Assembly (NCBI GenBank): GCA_023653785.1
Contig: JAMKCH010022453.1
Location: 1-64,000, forward strand
Direction of reading: 5' to 3'
Source of the DNA: Ophioderma brevispina
Lineage: Eukaryota > Echinodermata > Ophiuroidea > Amphilepidida > Ophiodermatidae
DNA length: 64,000 bases
In this document: positions 46,610-57,749 of the stretch, one piece after another
How positions within the stretch are numbered: position 1 is the first letter of the stretch
Layout of the letters: every line of letters starts with the position of its first letter
The notes under the pieces: generated by a model
What the model saw: only the letters and a program-made list of their open reading frames with translations
Told to the model about the DNA's origin: nothing
Database searches by the model: none
Position numbers and translations under genes: made by a program

Positions 46610-48035
46610 GTTTATATACGCGAATATATAGATTTTTGTCCATAACCCGGCCTATAATCTGTGACTCATGAGCTGTAGGCCAGGTTGTCATGGGCAGGGC
46701 GTGCATGCATGGTTTTAACAATTTTTTTTGTAACTTAGGGCGCAAAACTTGTCAAGAATTAGCATTCAACCTTTTCTTGTGTTGAGGACGTGATGTTGGA
46801 GTCCAAATGATCGCCGTAATCGCTTCTGCTCTTGTTTTTGTCGGCAAGATGTGTACAATTTTCCTCCTGCAGCTCCGACATGAAATTCAGCATCTTTTTA
46901 AAACAATCACACACGTCACACCGCTCAAGCTTTTCCCTAACACGATGAAACCACACACACACGACTAAATGTGATAAGTCCAACCAACTTATTTCTTGTT
47001 ACAATCACTCACCTATAACACTATAACACCATGTTGTCTCTTGATTTATGCAGAAATATTTGGATCTAGGTGCTTATTAACGGTAGGAAACCGTTTGCCA
47101 GCGACCCGTCAAACCCTAGTGCCAGGCCATGGCGCAGCCATTTTTATAGAAATTTCCAAAAACTAAAAGCAAAGCGCGACCCGGGGCCGATGGCGCTAAA
47201 TGACAATCGCTGTCAAACAACCTCAGAGGGCTGGTTTCAGTACGACATTACAACAACCTCAAACATGAATAGGCCTACTGATGATGCGATTCAGCCATTC
47301 CCATGCTCTTGTTTGTATCCCCGGTGTTGTATCAACTGTACACACAGCACATACCTCCCACATACAGTAAACAAAATACGGTCTCTTATATTCTCGCTTA
47401 CACCCTTAAATTGTACACTCATAATAAACGGATGGATATATAGTCCGTACAAAGCAGTCCTATGTTTGGAAGAGTGTCCAGTGTATAGGTCATGAATGAG
47501 ATGCCCCGCTCTCCAGGGAATAAGTCATTCTTGGTTCAATTCTTGAAGCTAGTTTGAATTTATATGCCTCATTTACCATCAATCACAGTGGATCTTATAT
47601 ATGATGTATATCTATTGATTATACCAGCAAGTACAAGACTAGTCAGTGATAGTAGAAGCACTGAGTATATGGCTAGTATACAGGTAGACACCGAATGAAG
47701 ACCAAATCCAAAATGAGTTTATGTTAAAAACACGAAGAAGGAAATTGAGTTGGGCGAATCCAGATTGCCCAAGACAGTCTAGGTGTAATACTCTTTCTTC
47801 TAGTTAGAATAGATATCTCCCGGTACACAAACAGTAACCATTAAGAGCAGTAAACTGGACAGAGCTGGAGAGGCTGCATGTCTGCGCACATCCATCCATT
47901 GCTAATATGCTATTTAATTACAACGGTAAACACAAGGCATCAAACTTCCTAGTATATTTGGCGATTGTTATAACCCAACCTTCATGTTTGATGTGCTGCA
48001 ACGCCCTTTCTGCGTGTTCACACTGGCGGAAGTAT
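46610..48035. other. No supported gene; longest unexplained plus-strand frame 47070-47495
   Basis: A 141-codon plus-strand frame (47070-47495) and a 74-codon minus-strand frame (46759-46983, charged with a coiled-coil-like SELQEEN segment) are open but match no family I know. The plus frame is preceded by no obvious promoter. Either could be part of an exon or chance. Confidence 0.3.
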
Positions 48036-48038
48036 ATG

Positions 48039-48526
48039 CACTGCAAAACTGCTAACGTTAACTACCATAGGTGTTAATGTTAACACCATCCTGGAATCAA
48101 TACTGGAACCACACCCACTGGTGTTAGATTACAACATGTTAGTGTATATTAACTCCAATTTTTTTTACAATGTATGCTATGACACTGCTTGTGTTAATTT
48201 TACAACCACATATGGTGTTAATCATTTTTAACACGTCGCGGTGTCATTGCTCTACTGGTGTAATATTACACTCTCTCCTGGTGTCAATAGGGCCATCCTC
48301 TGTTGTTAATTAACACCACTGAAAATGCTTGATTTTGTTATTTTGTGCTTCTATTAGAACTGCTTGCCTCTAACAGATCATAAACAGAACACCAACATCC
48401 ATAATAAATTATGCAGCACACCGAGTGGTGTTAAATCCTAAATTCACAACACCAGAACCTAACACCAACAAGCTTGATACCGACTTTGTGTTAATATTTA
48501 ACACCACTGTCAGTTTTTTGGCAGTG
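48039..48526. mobile_element. Foldback element of GGTGTTAA/TTAACACC words
   Basis: The left end CACTGCAAAACTG and the right end CAGTTTTTTGGCAGTG are inverted. Inside, GGTGTTAA, TTAACACC, GTGTTAAT and similar words appear more than a dozen times in both orientations. No transposase. CACTGCAAAA-type ends occur in several MITE families; superfamily not assigned. Confidence 0.75.
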
Positions 48527-48529
48527 TGG

Positions 48530-49305
48530 GGCCACGTCTTCTTGCTGTTGTTTTGTCATCTCAATTTTCTTTCCCCAATATCACTGACCAATGGCTACAC
48601 ATAGAATTCAGCAACAATGGAGCTAAAGAATATTCAACAATCGGCCCGTTGCGGTGGAGAAAAAAACACTAACTTCAATTCCTTTCCATCTGGGGGTGCG
48701 GGCCATTTTTATATTGTCTCGCAGTTGAAAGACTCAGGTGTTACCCACCTCTCCGATTTAGATTGATTTTTTGACTTAAGGACAAAATCGTATCCTCAAT
48801 TCCCAAATAATCAATCTTGAGCTTCTATAGTGCGTGTTCACTTACCTTTGACTGTACTTTTCATCATTTATTCGAAAAGGAAGAAAGACGAACACAATGC
48901 TAAAGAAAGTGATTGGACAAGCTTTGACCTAACAACTTTGTGCAGAACTAAAACACGTACCTTATTGCTCAATTCATTTCTATTCATTCACCGCGTTTCA
49001 GAGAAATCTAAGTGGTAACGACTATGATTATAATGTAAGCTGGTTAGTTATTGTGAAAGAGGATGGGAATTTTGATACTCAACCTGAATCTTGGAGGTGA
49101 TAACACATGGAATCTTTTTATCTGCGTGGCAATATAACAATGGCTCCGCATACAGGGCCGAATGTTGAAAATCTTTACCACCTCATAGTTTGCTGAAGTG
49201 TATATCCATTGGCCACTGATATTGGGAAAAGGAATTGAGAGCATTTATTCCATTACAAGAAAATGTGCCAGTTTTATTCGGTAAACAGTTACATGCTTTT
49301 TAAAG
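48530..49305. other. No gene recognised
   Basis: Short frames only (up to 66 codons), no repeat partner found within the window. Confidence 0.4.
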
Positions 49306-49309
49306 GGAC

Positions 49310-49866
49310 ATTGTACATTACAAAAAATGACATAATGAAAAGGACCCTTACTGAAATCACTTCCAACTACTTAGAGCACTTCCACTTCTTCCAACGAGTT
49401 TGAAAACAATTTGGATGTTTACATTCTGTAAAAACGGGTAAAAACAGGAAGAGTTCCGGGGGGGAGAGGTGGCAGTTTTTGGCAATTTTCCTGGAACAAT
49501 GATGCCGACATTACTGCCAGCATTTACCAAACTGGAAAAGCATGTTTGTCATCGCTCAAACCATTGCTATTTGTATTAATGGCTAATCCCGATAATCCAT
49601 CTTTCCACTTTCACTTGCCAGATCAATATCTTACTACAAGCCTAAAGTACAAGCCTGAATCCCGGTCTGAATGCTTTTGAGTTGTGTCGCAAAACATGCT
49701 AGATACACTTTAAATTTCTGTCAGGGATGTGAACACTTGTCTTTTTCTGTCCAGAAATTGCTTTTATAGAATGTAAACATCCAAAATGTTTTCAAACTCG
49801 TGGAAGTGATTTCAGTAAGGGTCCCTTTTCATTATGTCAATTTTTCATGCCATTATGTCCCTTTAA
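49310..49866. mobile_element. 557-bp foldback element at TTAA
   Basis: The left end TTAAAGGGACATTGTACATT and the right end CATTATGTCCCTTTAA are inverted. The arms continue for about 130 bp: ATGACATAATGAAAAGGACC, CTTACTGAAATCACTTCCA, CGAGTTTGAAAACA and GGATGTTTACATTCT all reappear reversed at 49770-49855. The TTAA at both ends is consistent with a TTAA target duplication. The interior (49450-49740) is unrelated and non-coding. Confidence 0.85.
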
Positions 49867-49869
49867 TAA

Positions 49870-50435
49870 TTATTATGAAATTACAACTTGGTTTTTCCTA
49901 GTTTTCTACTAAATTTGTTAAGCAGTTGGTTATTTGGTCACCGCCCCATAGTCTATAAAGGTAACGTAAACTTCCGTGACGTGTGCAATTGCGAGAGTTG
50001 GATTAGTGCTTGGCAAACTTCAAACACCTAGATCTTAGGGGAGTGGATGAGGTGAGGACTGGGGCTTTAATGCGAGGTAGAGTTTGAGGATTGTAAGTTC
50101 TTGGAGTTCCTTCTTTAGACTTCCTGGACTTCTTGGCAGCTATAAATTAAACCCGTGGTTAAACTGATAGCTGCTTCATGCATCTTCTGATCACCACCGG
50201 GTAAACATGTAAATGTGCATTTTAGATACTTATTTTAATTATTTTTTTTTCCTTTGATCTGGAAGTCATGGAAGTTGAATACCATCATCGGGGTAGGTCG
50301 ATACACAGATCCTTGATTTGGCTCATAGCTATGACCTCTCTTTCATTGGTGCCAATGAGTAACAGCATGCATATTATACCTCAGAATCATAACGTCATAG
50401 ATTTCACATGTCAACAAATCTGTCAATTTCCATAG
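49870..50435. other. No gene recognised
   Basis: AT-rich, no frame above 60 codons, no repeat partner seen. Confidence 0.4.
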
Positions 50436-50439
50436 CACA

Positions 50440-50745
50440 CAGGTAGAATAGGGGGAAATTCAATTTTTCACGAACAATGTTGGATATGTCAGATTTCATC
50501 CGGTTTTGGGCTCTTAATGATGGCAAACGAACTAGTTTTATTACACGCATTTTAGGTGCCGATAAAAATTTCCGAGCTGATAAAGTTGCAAAATTTCAAT
50601 TTTCCACCAGGTATCCATATTTTCATACTTATCTTGGGAATATTTGTACTTATATACCAATAGACAGAAGAAACTCTAAGCTATCCAGTGGTACCAATAT
50701 GTTTAATATGGAAAATGCAACATGGTGGTACCCCCCCCCCATGTT
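50440..50745. repeat. Interspersed repeat, partner of 6405-6760
   Basis: See the shared words listed for 6405-6760. This copy leaves an open frame of 94 codons (50477-50761) that is closed in the other copy, so I do not call it coding. Confidence 0.55.
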
Positions 50746-50764
50746 TTATAAAGATGGCTGAGGT

Positions 50765-51355
50765 AAAGGAGGGTTAAGAAATCTTTTTAATGGTCGTTGC
50801 CAAGGTGTCAGCACATTAAGAGCTAAGTATTGTAATGTTATTACTAATTATTTACTCACGTGTATGTATGCAGATAAAATAAAATGGCTACATTTAAGAG
50901 ATGTAAAGTCTCTGACTTCCGTTAGTTCCCAAGGGTACTACGTGGAACCCCACTAATTAACTCATTATACTAGATAGTTGATAGTGGAATAGCCTCTACT
51001 TTTGAATGACTCGTATGAACAATTAATTGAGGGGAAAGTTATAAAAACTTTGAGTCAGTGTATGTGTGGTATGATGTGCGCTATAGCCATGATAGCAATT
51101 CCTGAGCAGTGGGCCATTCACACTCCCAATCAATAGTCAAAGCATAAACCCTAGAATGTTCAAAGAAAGCGCAAATAAATCAAGGAATAGTTTCAGTGAA
51201 AACAGTGAAACGGGCTTTATGAATAGTGAAGATAAGTTTTGCATGTTAAACACAGGTGACCTGAAAGCCTTCTAACATTTATGATATGTTGTTGGTAGGC
51301 AATTTTTGAAAACCAATTATAATGAGGTGGTAGGCCCAATTCCAGACCTACATAT
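50765..51355. other. No gene recognised
   Basis: AT-rich, non-coding in appearance, no partner repeat found. Confidence 0.4.
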
Positions 51356-51360
51356 ATATA

Positions 51361-52060
51361 AAGGAATTTGATTGGTATTAAAATCTATCGTCCACATATA
51401 ATAATGAAAACTATCCCTCAAATATGGAGTACCAGATGTTTGCATTGGGTCATTGGGATTCTTGCGAAGGGAAAAGGAAAACATCATTTTTACGCTTAAC
51501 TTTCGAAGCAGTAGACGATTTATGGAAGCCGCCACGTTTATTATGTACGCTACGTTTTGCCACAAGCCATGTTTAGCTTTAACACTTGAAAGATGATCGG
51601 TGGTTAGTCAAGTTCTTTCCTGTATGAAAGACTATCGCGTTGACTTTTAACATTGGAATTAAAAATACAGCTTTAATTTAACGTTTTCCTTTAAAATATA
51701 TAAATTTATCAAAAATGGCATACATTTGTGCATAATTTTGATAAAATGATTTAAAAATGGAGCCTGGGATTCTTGAGAGAAATATAGTTTTTTTAACTAC
51801 AATTAGGAAACTCACATCATACAAAGAAGCGGTATTCGGTACATTGAAAAGTACGTAGATTGCTGAACCGCGCATTTTCCCACGCAGGTGGTTAAGAAGC
51901 CGGTCAGTATTACAAAATTGGTCTCATTGAAATGTGGATAAAGAGAATAACAGACTTCAGAATCAAGCACATTCAGTGAGCTCATTGTATTTGCGCGTAT
52001 GGGATGGCATGTCTCTAAAACGTGCACCCGGGATACAACTTCGTAACGGTGTCTCTGGAA
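51361..52060 (+). repeat. Interspersed repeat family, copy D
   Basis: Starts GATTGGTATTAAAATCTATCG and continues ATCCCTCAAATATGGAGTACCAGATG and CATTGGGATTCTTGCGAAG. It follows copy C (27905 to 27160, minus) to CACCCGGGATACAACTT and GGTGTCTCTGG near 52059. Together with copy B it forms an inverted pair whose outer ends are alike. Confidence 0.7.
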
Positions 52061-52309
52061 TGGTATTGGGTTCGGGAACCAAGATGCCCGCCCCGTTGCT
52101 CCATGGTTCAATCAATATACAATTACTGTTGTGTAGCCAATCCATTGTATAGAGATCAGTGGTTACAGTGCGATTGCGATAAAACTAAATTTACCGACCC
52201 CTTTTCAAAGGCCACGTTTCATGGATTTGTTTAGTGTGTAAAGAAGCCAACTACAAACTTTGTTCATCACAAAAAAAAAAAAAAACCTCTTAACATTTTT
52301 CTCATATCA

Positions 52310-52660
52310 CTGAGGTTTTAAAAAAGTGTAGTTTTTTGCAATAAAAAATTCTAAACGAACTTCTCTCCTATCCTTTGTGTGCTCAATGAAGTTCGAAAGG
52401 ATGAGGCTTGTGGCAAACTTTGCACGTGATATATGCGCGTATGGGATATATTTTCGCTGCTTCTGTTTCGGTATGCATGCGGCGTTGTAAACGTTGTAAA
52501 TATACCACATGGATAAACATTTAGTTTCCATGATCGTTTTAAACAGTTTGTATATGGTCGGAATAATCTGGATTTTTCGCAAGGAATATTCCAATGGCCA
52601 TGAAAACCATCTGGTACCGTCTTATTTAGGGATCTTAATCCCGATTTGTAATTATAATGA
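52310..52660 (-). repeat. Interspersed repeat family, copy B
   Basis: On the minus strand from about 52650: ATCCCTAAATAAGACGGTAC, CAGATGGTTTTCATGGCCATT, GGAATATTCCTTGCGAAAAA, and then the same series as copy A at 19195-19500. It faces copy D, giving a ~1.3-kb unit (51361-52660) with inverted ends over about 90 bp. Confidence 0.7.
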
Positions 52661-52879
52661 CGAATATTATACCAACATCGCTTTAACTGTGAAATCAGAT
52701 ATCGTGAAAAAAGAGACAAAAATTGATGGTCCATAGACCACTATCACTAACCATATAGGAAGGTCAATATCGTTATCATTATCTACAAAGTAGTGTTTTA
52801 ATTTACATAATTATGGCATATATTACATTTGCATATTTATTTTTTTAAATGAACCATTAACCTTTGATAGCTAATCGAT

Positions 52880-53280
52880 ATTGAAATATTGGTTTTCCCA
52901 TCAAAAACCATGTGTTTTCAATAAGCGCAGTGTCAATAACGAAATTCTTGGTTTTTTAGATTGAAAAGCTTGTTTGTCATATTTAAAAATCTTGTTACAC
53001 TTTGCTAACTTAGTTTTTCGATCGAAAAAAAAAGCTTCAACGCGCAATTCCAATAAATGGGGAAAACCTTGTTTTTTTTTCGATTGAAAGACTAGTTTTA
53101 CCATTTTGAAACTTGGTTTTTCGAATTATTGGAATTGGACATTGTATCTTTGGAAACATTGGTACCCAATTGATAATTTTTTTTTTTATAAAAAACTTGG
53201 TATTTCCACTTGAAAAACTTGGATTTCAGTCTCATGATAAACTTTTTTGGCAAAACACATGTTTTGAACGAGTTAAGGAC
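52880..53280. repeat. Array of CTTGGTTTTTCGATTGAAAA-like words
   Basis: At least six variants (near 52945, 53010, 53070, 53112, 53196 and 53213) carry TTGGTTTTTC followed by GATYGAAAA or its near equivalents, spaced about 40-65 bp. The word is itself partly palindromic. Weaker relatives lie at 21390-21755. Non-coding. Confidence 0.6.
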
Positions 53281-53284
53281 TGGG

Positions 53285-54550
53285 CTCCTAGACGCGTCAC
53301 TAAAGCCACGTACAAAAAAATAGAAGCGATATAAAACAATAAATGCCCCTTTTAAAGTATAAAATGGTAAATACACAAGATACAAATCTTACTGATTATA
53401 TTTGGCTATTGCAGCAAAAGTAAACCTTCTTCGTGTTTTAAGTGCTGCATCAGTGCCGCTTTCTAGTCATTCTACCTCGACATAACAGAAATACAGACCC
53501 ATTTATTTCTGAGCAGGGTCGAGACTTTTATTGTCCATACAAAATAACATCACAACGTTAGCTAATTTTGGTCTCACTGGGCAGGTTACTTTGTCTAAGT
53601 GTCAGGTTCTTATTTATTAAATTTCCATTTTAAGTGTCTATATCTTTTGCCAATTAAATGCAAATTTCGCTGTATGGACCACGTACAACCCAGCCCCCCC
53701 CCCCCCCCCCACAACCCCCCCCACCCCCCCGTTTAGTCCCTGAAATACTGGCGGATTGGATAAGATAGACAAAATCACGTAATTTTATTTTTTTTATTTT
53801 TGTTTGGAAGTTATAACCTTTGTATTTCCACGTTTTCTTCATGTTTTTTTAGATTTAAAGGTGCCGTTTCTTCCAGCTGGGGTACAAATCTGACGGGAGG
53901 TTTTTACCTCAAAAATAGGGAAAGGGTTGTATTTTTTTGTAATTTTTACATCACTGGGTTGTATTTTTTTGTAATTTTTACATCATAGTCTGGTTTCATA
54001 GTAGGGGACTTCTTCACAGTGTTTTGAGTTTTCAAACCACCCGCCTATAATACTTACTTCCCTACCCACAGTGCCCTCCCCAACTTCCATTTACTCTTTT
54101 GTGAAAAGAGGTGAAATATGGTTAATATTAAATGATTACATGAATTTTTATGACAAGTTTATGACGTAAACAGAACAGTTAGACAAAATTTAAATTTTTA
54201 GTCAATTCAAACATTTATACCGCCAATAAGAAATTGTGCGCTGTCATATTCTATATCGATATTTCTGCATAAGACAATTATACTCTCGGTCTGGCTACCC
54301 TATTCAGCTGAATTTTCGTGCCAATGGATTTTATTGCTAACTTAATCATTTTTTCCTTCAAATTTTTTAATCGCATCTTTTGGCGCAATTTTGTTTGGGA
54401 GCAACATAAACGATCAAATGGTGGTACTACTATGATTTGAATGCCAGAGAATCCATTAAATCGACTATATTTAGTACTAGCTAGTTGGTTCAGCCGCCGT
54501 CTCTTGAATTTCAATGGATAATATTTTTCCGATATTTCGTCTTGCGATCA
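53285..54550. other. No gene recognised; poly-C tract and one tandem duplication
   Basis: A C-rich tract (53694-53731), G-rich on the minus strand, could form a G-quadruplex. GGGTTGTATTTTTTTGTAAT followed by TTTTACATCA is repeated exactly in tandem at about 53926-53988 (unit about 35 bp). Otherwise AT-rich and non-coding. Confidence 0.55.
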
Positions 54551-54554
54551 ACGT

Positions 54555-55055
54555 ATAATGTGGTTTTGTTTTTGAAACTTTGTTTGATGTTTGAACCCTT
54601 TGTGTAATTTGATACTTGTGTATGTTTTTTGAGACCTTTTACGACTTTTTGAGACCTTTAAAGTGTTTTGAAGGCTTTGGTTTTGAGACCCGTTTGCGTT
54701 TATTGGTAATCTTTGTTTTTTGAGACCTTTGTTTGGATGTTGAGACTTTTGTGTTTTGAGACTTTTGTTTCGGTTTGAAGACTTTAATTTTGAACCTTTG
54801 TGTGGTTTGAGACCTTTGTGTGGTTGAGACCTTTGATTGAAGTTTGATACCTTTGTGTGTTTTGAAACGTTTGTTCGGTTTTTGACACCTTGATTGATGA
54901 GACCTTTTTGTTTTGAGACCTTTGTGTTGTTTTGACCCGTTAGCAGCTTTTGGAGACCATTTTGTAGTTTTTGAGACTTTGTAAGTTTGAGATCTCGCTT
55001 TGGCGTTTTTTAAGACCTTTGTTTTTGAGACCCTTCCTTAGATTTTGACATTTTT
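54555..55055. repeat. Minisatellite, TTTTGAGACCTTTGTG unit
   Basis: About 25 diverged copies of a 16-22 bp unit, consensus TTTTGAGACCTTTGTGTG, run in one orientation over 500 bp. Clear examples lie near 54720, 54760, 54810, 54830, 54900 and 54920. Unit length varies, so no protein repeat is maintained. Confidence 0.88.
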
Positions 55056-55059
55056 GACA

Positions 55060-55435
55060 GGTGTTGTCTGCCCATATTCAGAAGCTGTACAATGTAGGGT
55101 ATAGTCATGTTGGTGTTTTTTGAGTGTAACTAGGAATCTAAATAAAAGGTGAGACATTTATAATGAAAGAAAATTTATGATTCTGTAACCCGTTCAAAAT
55201 ACCTTTCTCTATGGAAAAAACATGTGTGCAAAATAGAAGAAAAGAATCTCACTTATAAAAAATCACTCTATTGAAAACCTTTTTTCCCTACTCTACCTTT
55301 AATAACATAGGTCCATATGAGGGGCTAAATTTTTAAACGTTGGGATAGTTGACCTACTTTACTGAGTCTGCAATTTACCCCCAAACTAACGGTGGGATTA
55401 TACTCCAGTGTTTTGTCATTCATCATTCCATTTTT
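55060..55435. other. No gene recognised
   Basis: AT-rich spacer, no frame or repeat worth naming. Confidence 0.4.
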
Positions 55436-55440
55436 TTTTT

Positions 55441-55575
55441 CATAATTTCTTATAAAGAAAAAGAGTGAAAAACACTAAAAAACAACAAACCAATAAAAAA
55501 AACAAACACGAACACAAAAACACAAACAGACAAAAAATAAAAAAAATAAAAAAAATAAAAAAAATAAAACATGTA
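55441..55575. repeat. A-rich low-complexity tract, (AAAAAAAT)n
   Basis: The clearest part (about 55532-55568) is four A7-8/T units, flanked by AACACAAAAACAC-like sequence. The minus-strand Phe/Ile-rich frame across it is an artefact. Confidence 0.9.
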
Positions 55576-55839
55576 AAACATAAAAATCTTATAGAAACAT
55601 GCCAAAAAGTGAAAAGAGAGCCAGCCCTTAAAGAAATATGGCCCAAGCCAAAAAAAAGACATGTAAAGGACCAGTCATGGTCATATTTCGAGTAGAAAAA
55701 CAATTGGAGTAAGAACAACAAAAATTTTTAAATTTTGCGGACAGATTTAACCTACAAATTGTCATATATCTGTAATATCAATGATAAATATATATTTGGT
55801 TATAGCATCCCAATCATCAAAGAAAAGATGAATATCGAA

Positions 55840-57060
55840 ACAATGGCATTGGCTATTAGAAAGCCACATATGGCAAGCTTGTTTTTTAACATACAATTCT
55901 GATAGCCGTCAATATGGCCACCAAAAATAAAAAAAATAAAAAACTTAGGAATTGTCAGTTACAACTAGTTCTATCCTCATAAATGTTACAGCAAAAGTGT
56001 AACTAAAGTACAAAAATATATCTTTCCCCTTAAAAGAAAATCATATCGTCATTTTTTGTTTCACACGCTCACATTCATTCAAATGGCCACCTTCCGAAAC
56101 CTTTAAAACCCTAAATTGCCAATACCTATCATCCGAACTACTAAACAAGTGTAGATTAAAGTATTATGAGAATATGTCTTTGGCCATCAGAACCCATATT
56201 ATTTTTATTTAGTTAAAATCACTTACAATCCAAGATGGAGGCCAAAATGGCCGCCCTTACAAGATCTTAACGCACCTAACATTAGTTTTTGTAATATATT
56301 TTTATATCATCCAAATTATTATAATATTTTTTATTAAAAGTATGACATAAATTTCTTTTTGACATCACAAGTGTAACAAGATTTCAATAATACACGCGCC
56401 ATCTTTTGACCATTTCAATTAATATTTCGCCACATTAATGACTGACATTTGCAGCAAGCCAAAAGGAGTTTTACCCATTTGAAATCTTAAAAATATTAAA
56501 CGAACCACTCCTGCCTTGCAATAAGTACGATATCGTTTTGCAAACCTAAAGAACACCGTCTTAAGAATTTTAAATTTATATTGGGTATAATTTGAAAAAC
56601 GAAGAAAAAGTGCTTTTGTTCATGCTAAATTTACGAAAACAACTTGAGTAGAACCGTGTCACCAATTTTAACATTCCTGGTCCACAAATACAATATTTCT
56701 TAAGTCGTTCAAAGGTTGTTCTAAACGAACCTATCAAATAAAACAATTTCTTACAATTGACCACTTTTCTGAATTCTAATTCGCAAGTGCCTTTCTATAG
56801 TATCTGCACCGCCCTTTCCCGTTTCATTTAACACAGGCTGGGTGGGCTGGGGGAGTCAAAGATCTGACATGCATCGAAAATTTGTCTGTTGGCGTTCGTT
56901 TTCATCGTGGTGATTGCGTACCTGCATAATGAATCCTATTGTAAGGTGCGGGACGTTAATAATGTTCAAATACGAAAATTAAAGTAAACCCATGTTTTTA
57001 AAATTTAAAATAAAGGGCGATATGGCCGCCCACGAAATTTGAAATTTATAAATTGCAACT
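55840..57060. repeat. Degenerate ATGGCCGCC-type repeat region
   Basis: Scattered cores occur near 55913 (ATGGCCACC), 56083, 56237-56260 (AAGATGGAGGCCAAAATGGCC), 56400 and 57020 (ATGGCCGCC), at irregular 150-700 bp distances. I interpret it as older copies of the unit that is better preserved at 57750-58480. Confidence 0.5.
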
Positions 57061-57075
57061 GTAATATATTATTTC

Positions 57076-57209
57076 CAGACGCGGATACAGGGAGGGGGCG
57101 CGCGCCCCGTAATTCTGCAAAATCTTGCAAAATCATCCCATTCTGGACAAGTTTAAGCCTTCAGCCCCCCGGTAAGTTTGACGTTTTCAAATCCTGGATC
57201 CGCCCCTGA
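57076..57209. mobile_element. Short hAT-like MITE (CAGGGGCGGATCCAGG ends)
   Basis: The right end CCTGGATCCGCCCCTG is mirrored by a decayed left end CAGACGCGGATACAGGG. Flanks ATTATTTC and ATTTTTAC agree at six of eight positions, consistent with an old 8-bp target duplication as in hAT elements. The interior is GC-richer than the surroundings and carries a GCGCGCGCC word. Non-coding. Confidence 0.6.
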
Positions 57210-57749
57210 TTTTTACATATCTAAACAATTATAGATGTAAATGAAATACAAATTTATGACATACGATATTTGCTGTCTTTTACTACTCTGACTAAACTGT
57301 TAGAAGTCATGATCGTTTTCTTTTTTGGTGAAACTTGCATAAAAATTCCATATGTGACAAATTGGGCATCGTTCAGATCTTTGAATCTATAAACTTCCAT
57401 ATATTAGTAATTTTATTGACCCCATCTAAACTTATGATATTTAACCAAATAAAAGGCAAATATGACTTTGTAACGTTTAGAGACATATCTCGTACTTTTT
57501 ACCCTTTTATCGTAAATTTCCCATACTGGATATGCTAATACTAATATATTACCGATGTTTTTGAGATTTTTGAAGGTAATCATTGTGGCTGCCATCTGAA
57601 TTTAAGCATGTAATATCAACAAGCAACATATAAGATATACCTTCTAATATACAACTGAAGATCATCACATCTAAATTTACCCTTTTATCAAAACTTATGG
57701 ATGTTAACTATTACAGGAAATTTTGTGGTAATTTCTAGCTTTTTAAGAT

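Noticed and set aside
46990..47020. Minus-strand splice donor (GGTGAGT) suggesting an exon end
   Set aside because: A seven-base word alone is expected by chance many times in 64 kb, and no convincing coding exon adjoins it.
55440..55721. Phe/Ile-rich minus-strand frame
   Set aside because: Low-complexity A-rich tract read on the opposite strand.
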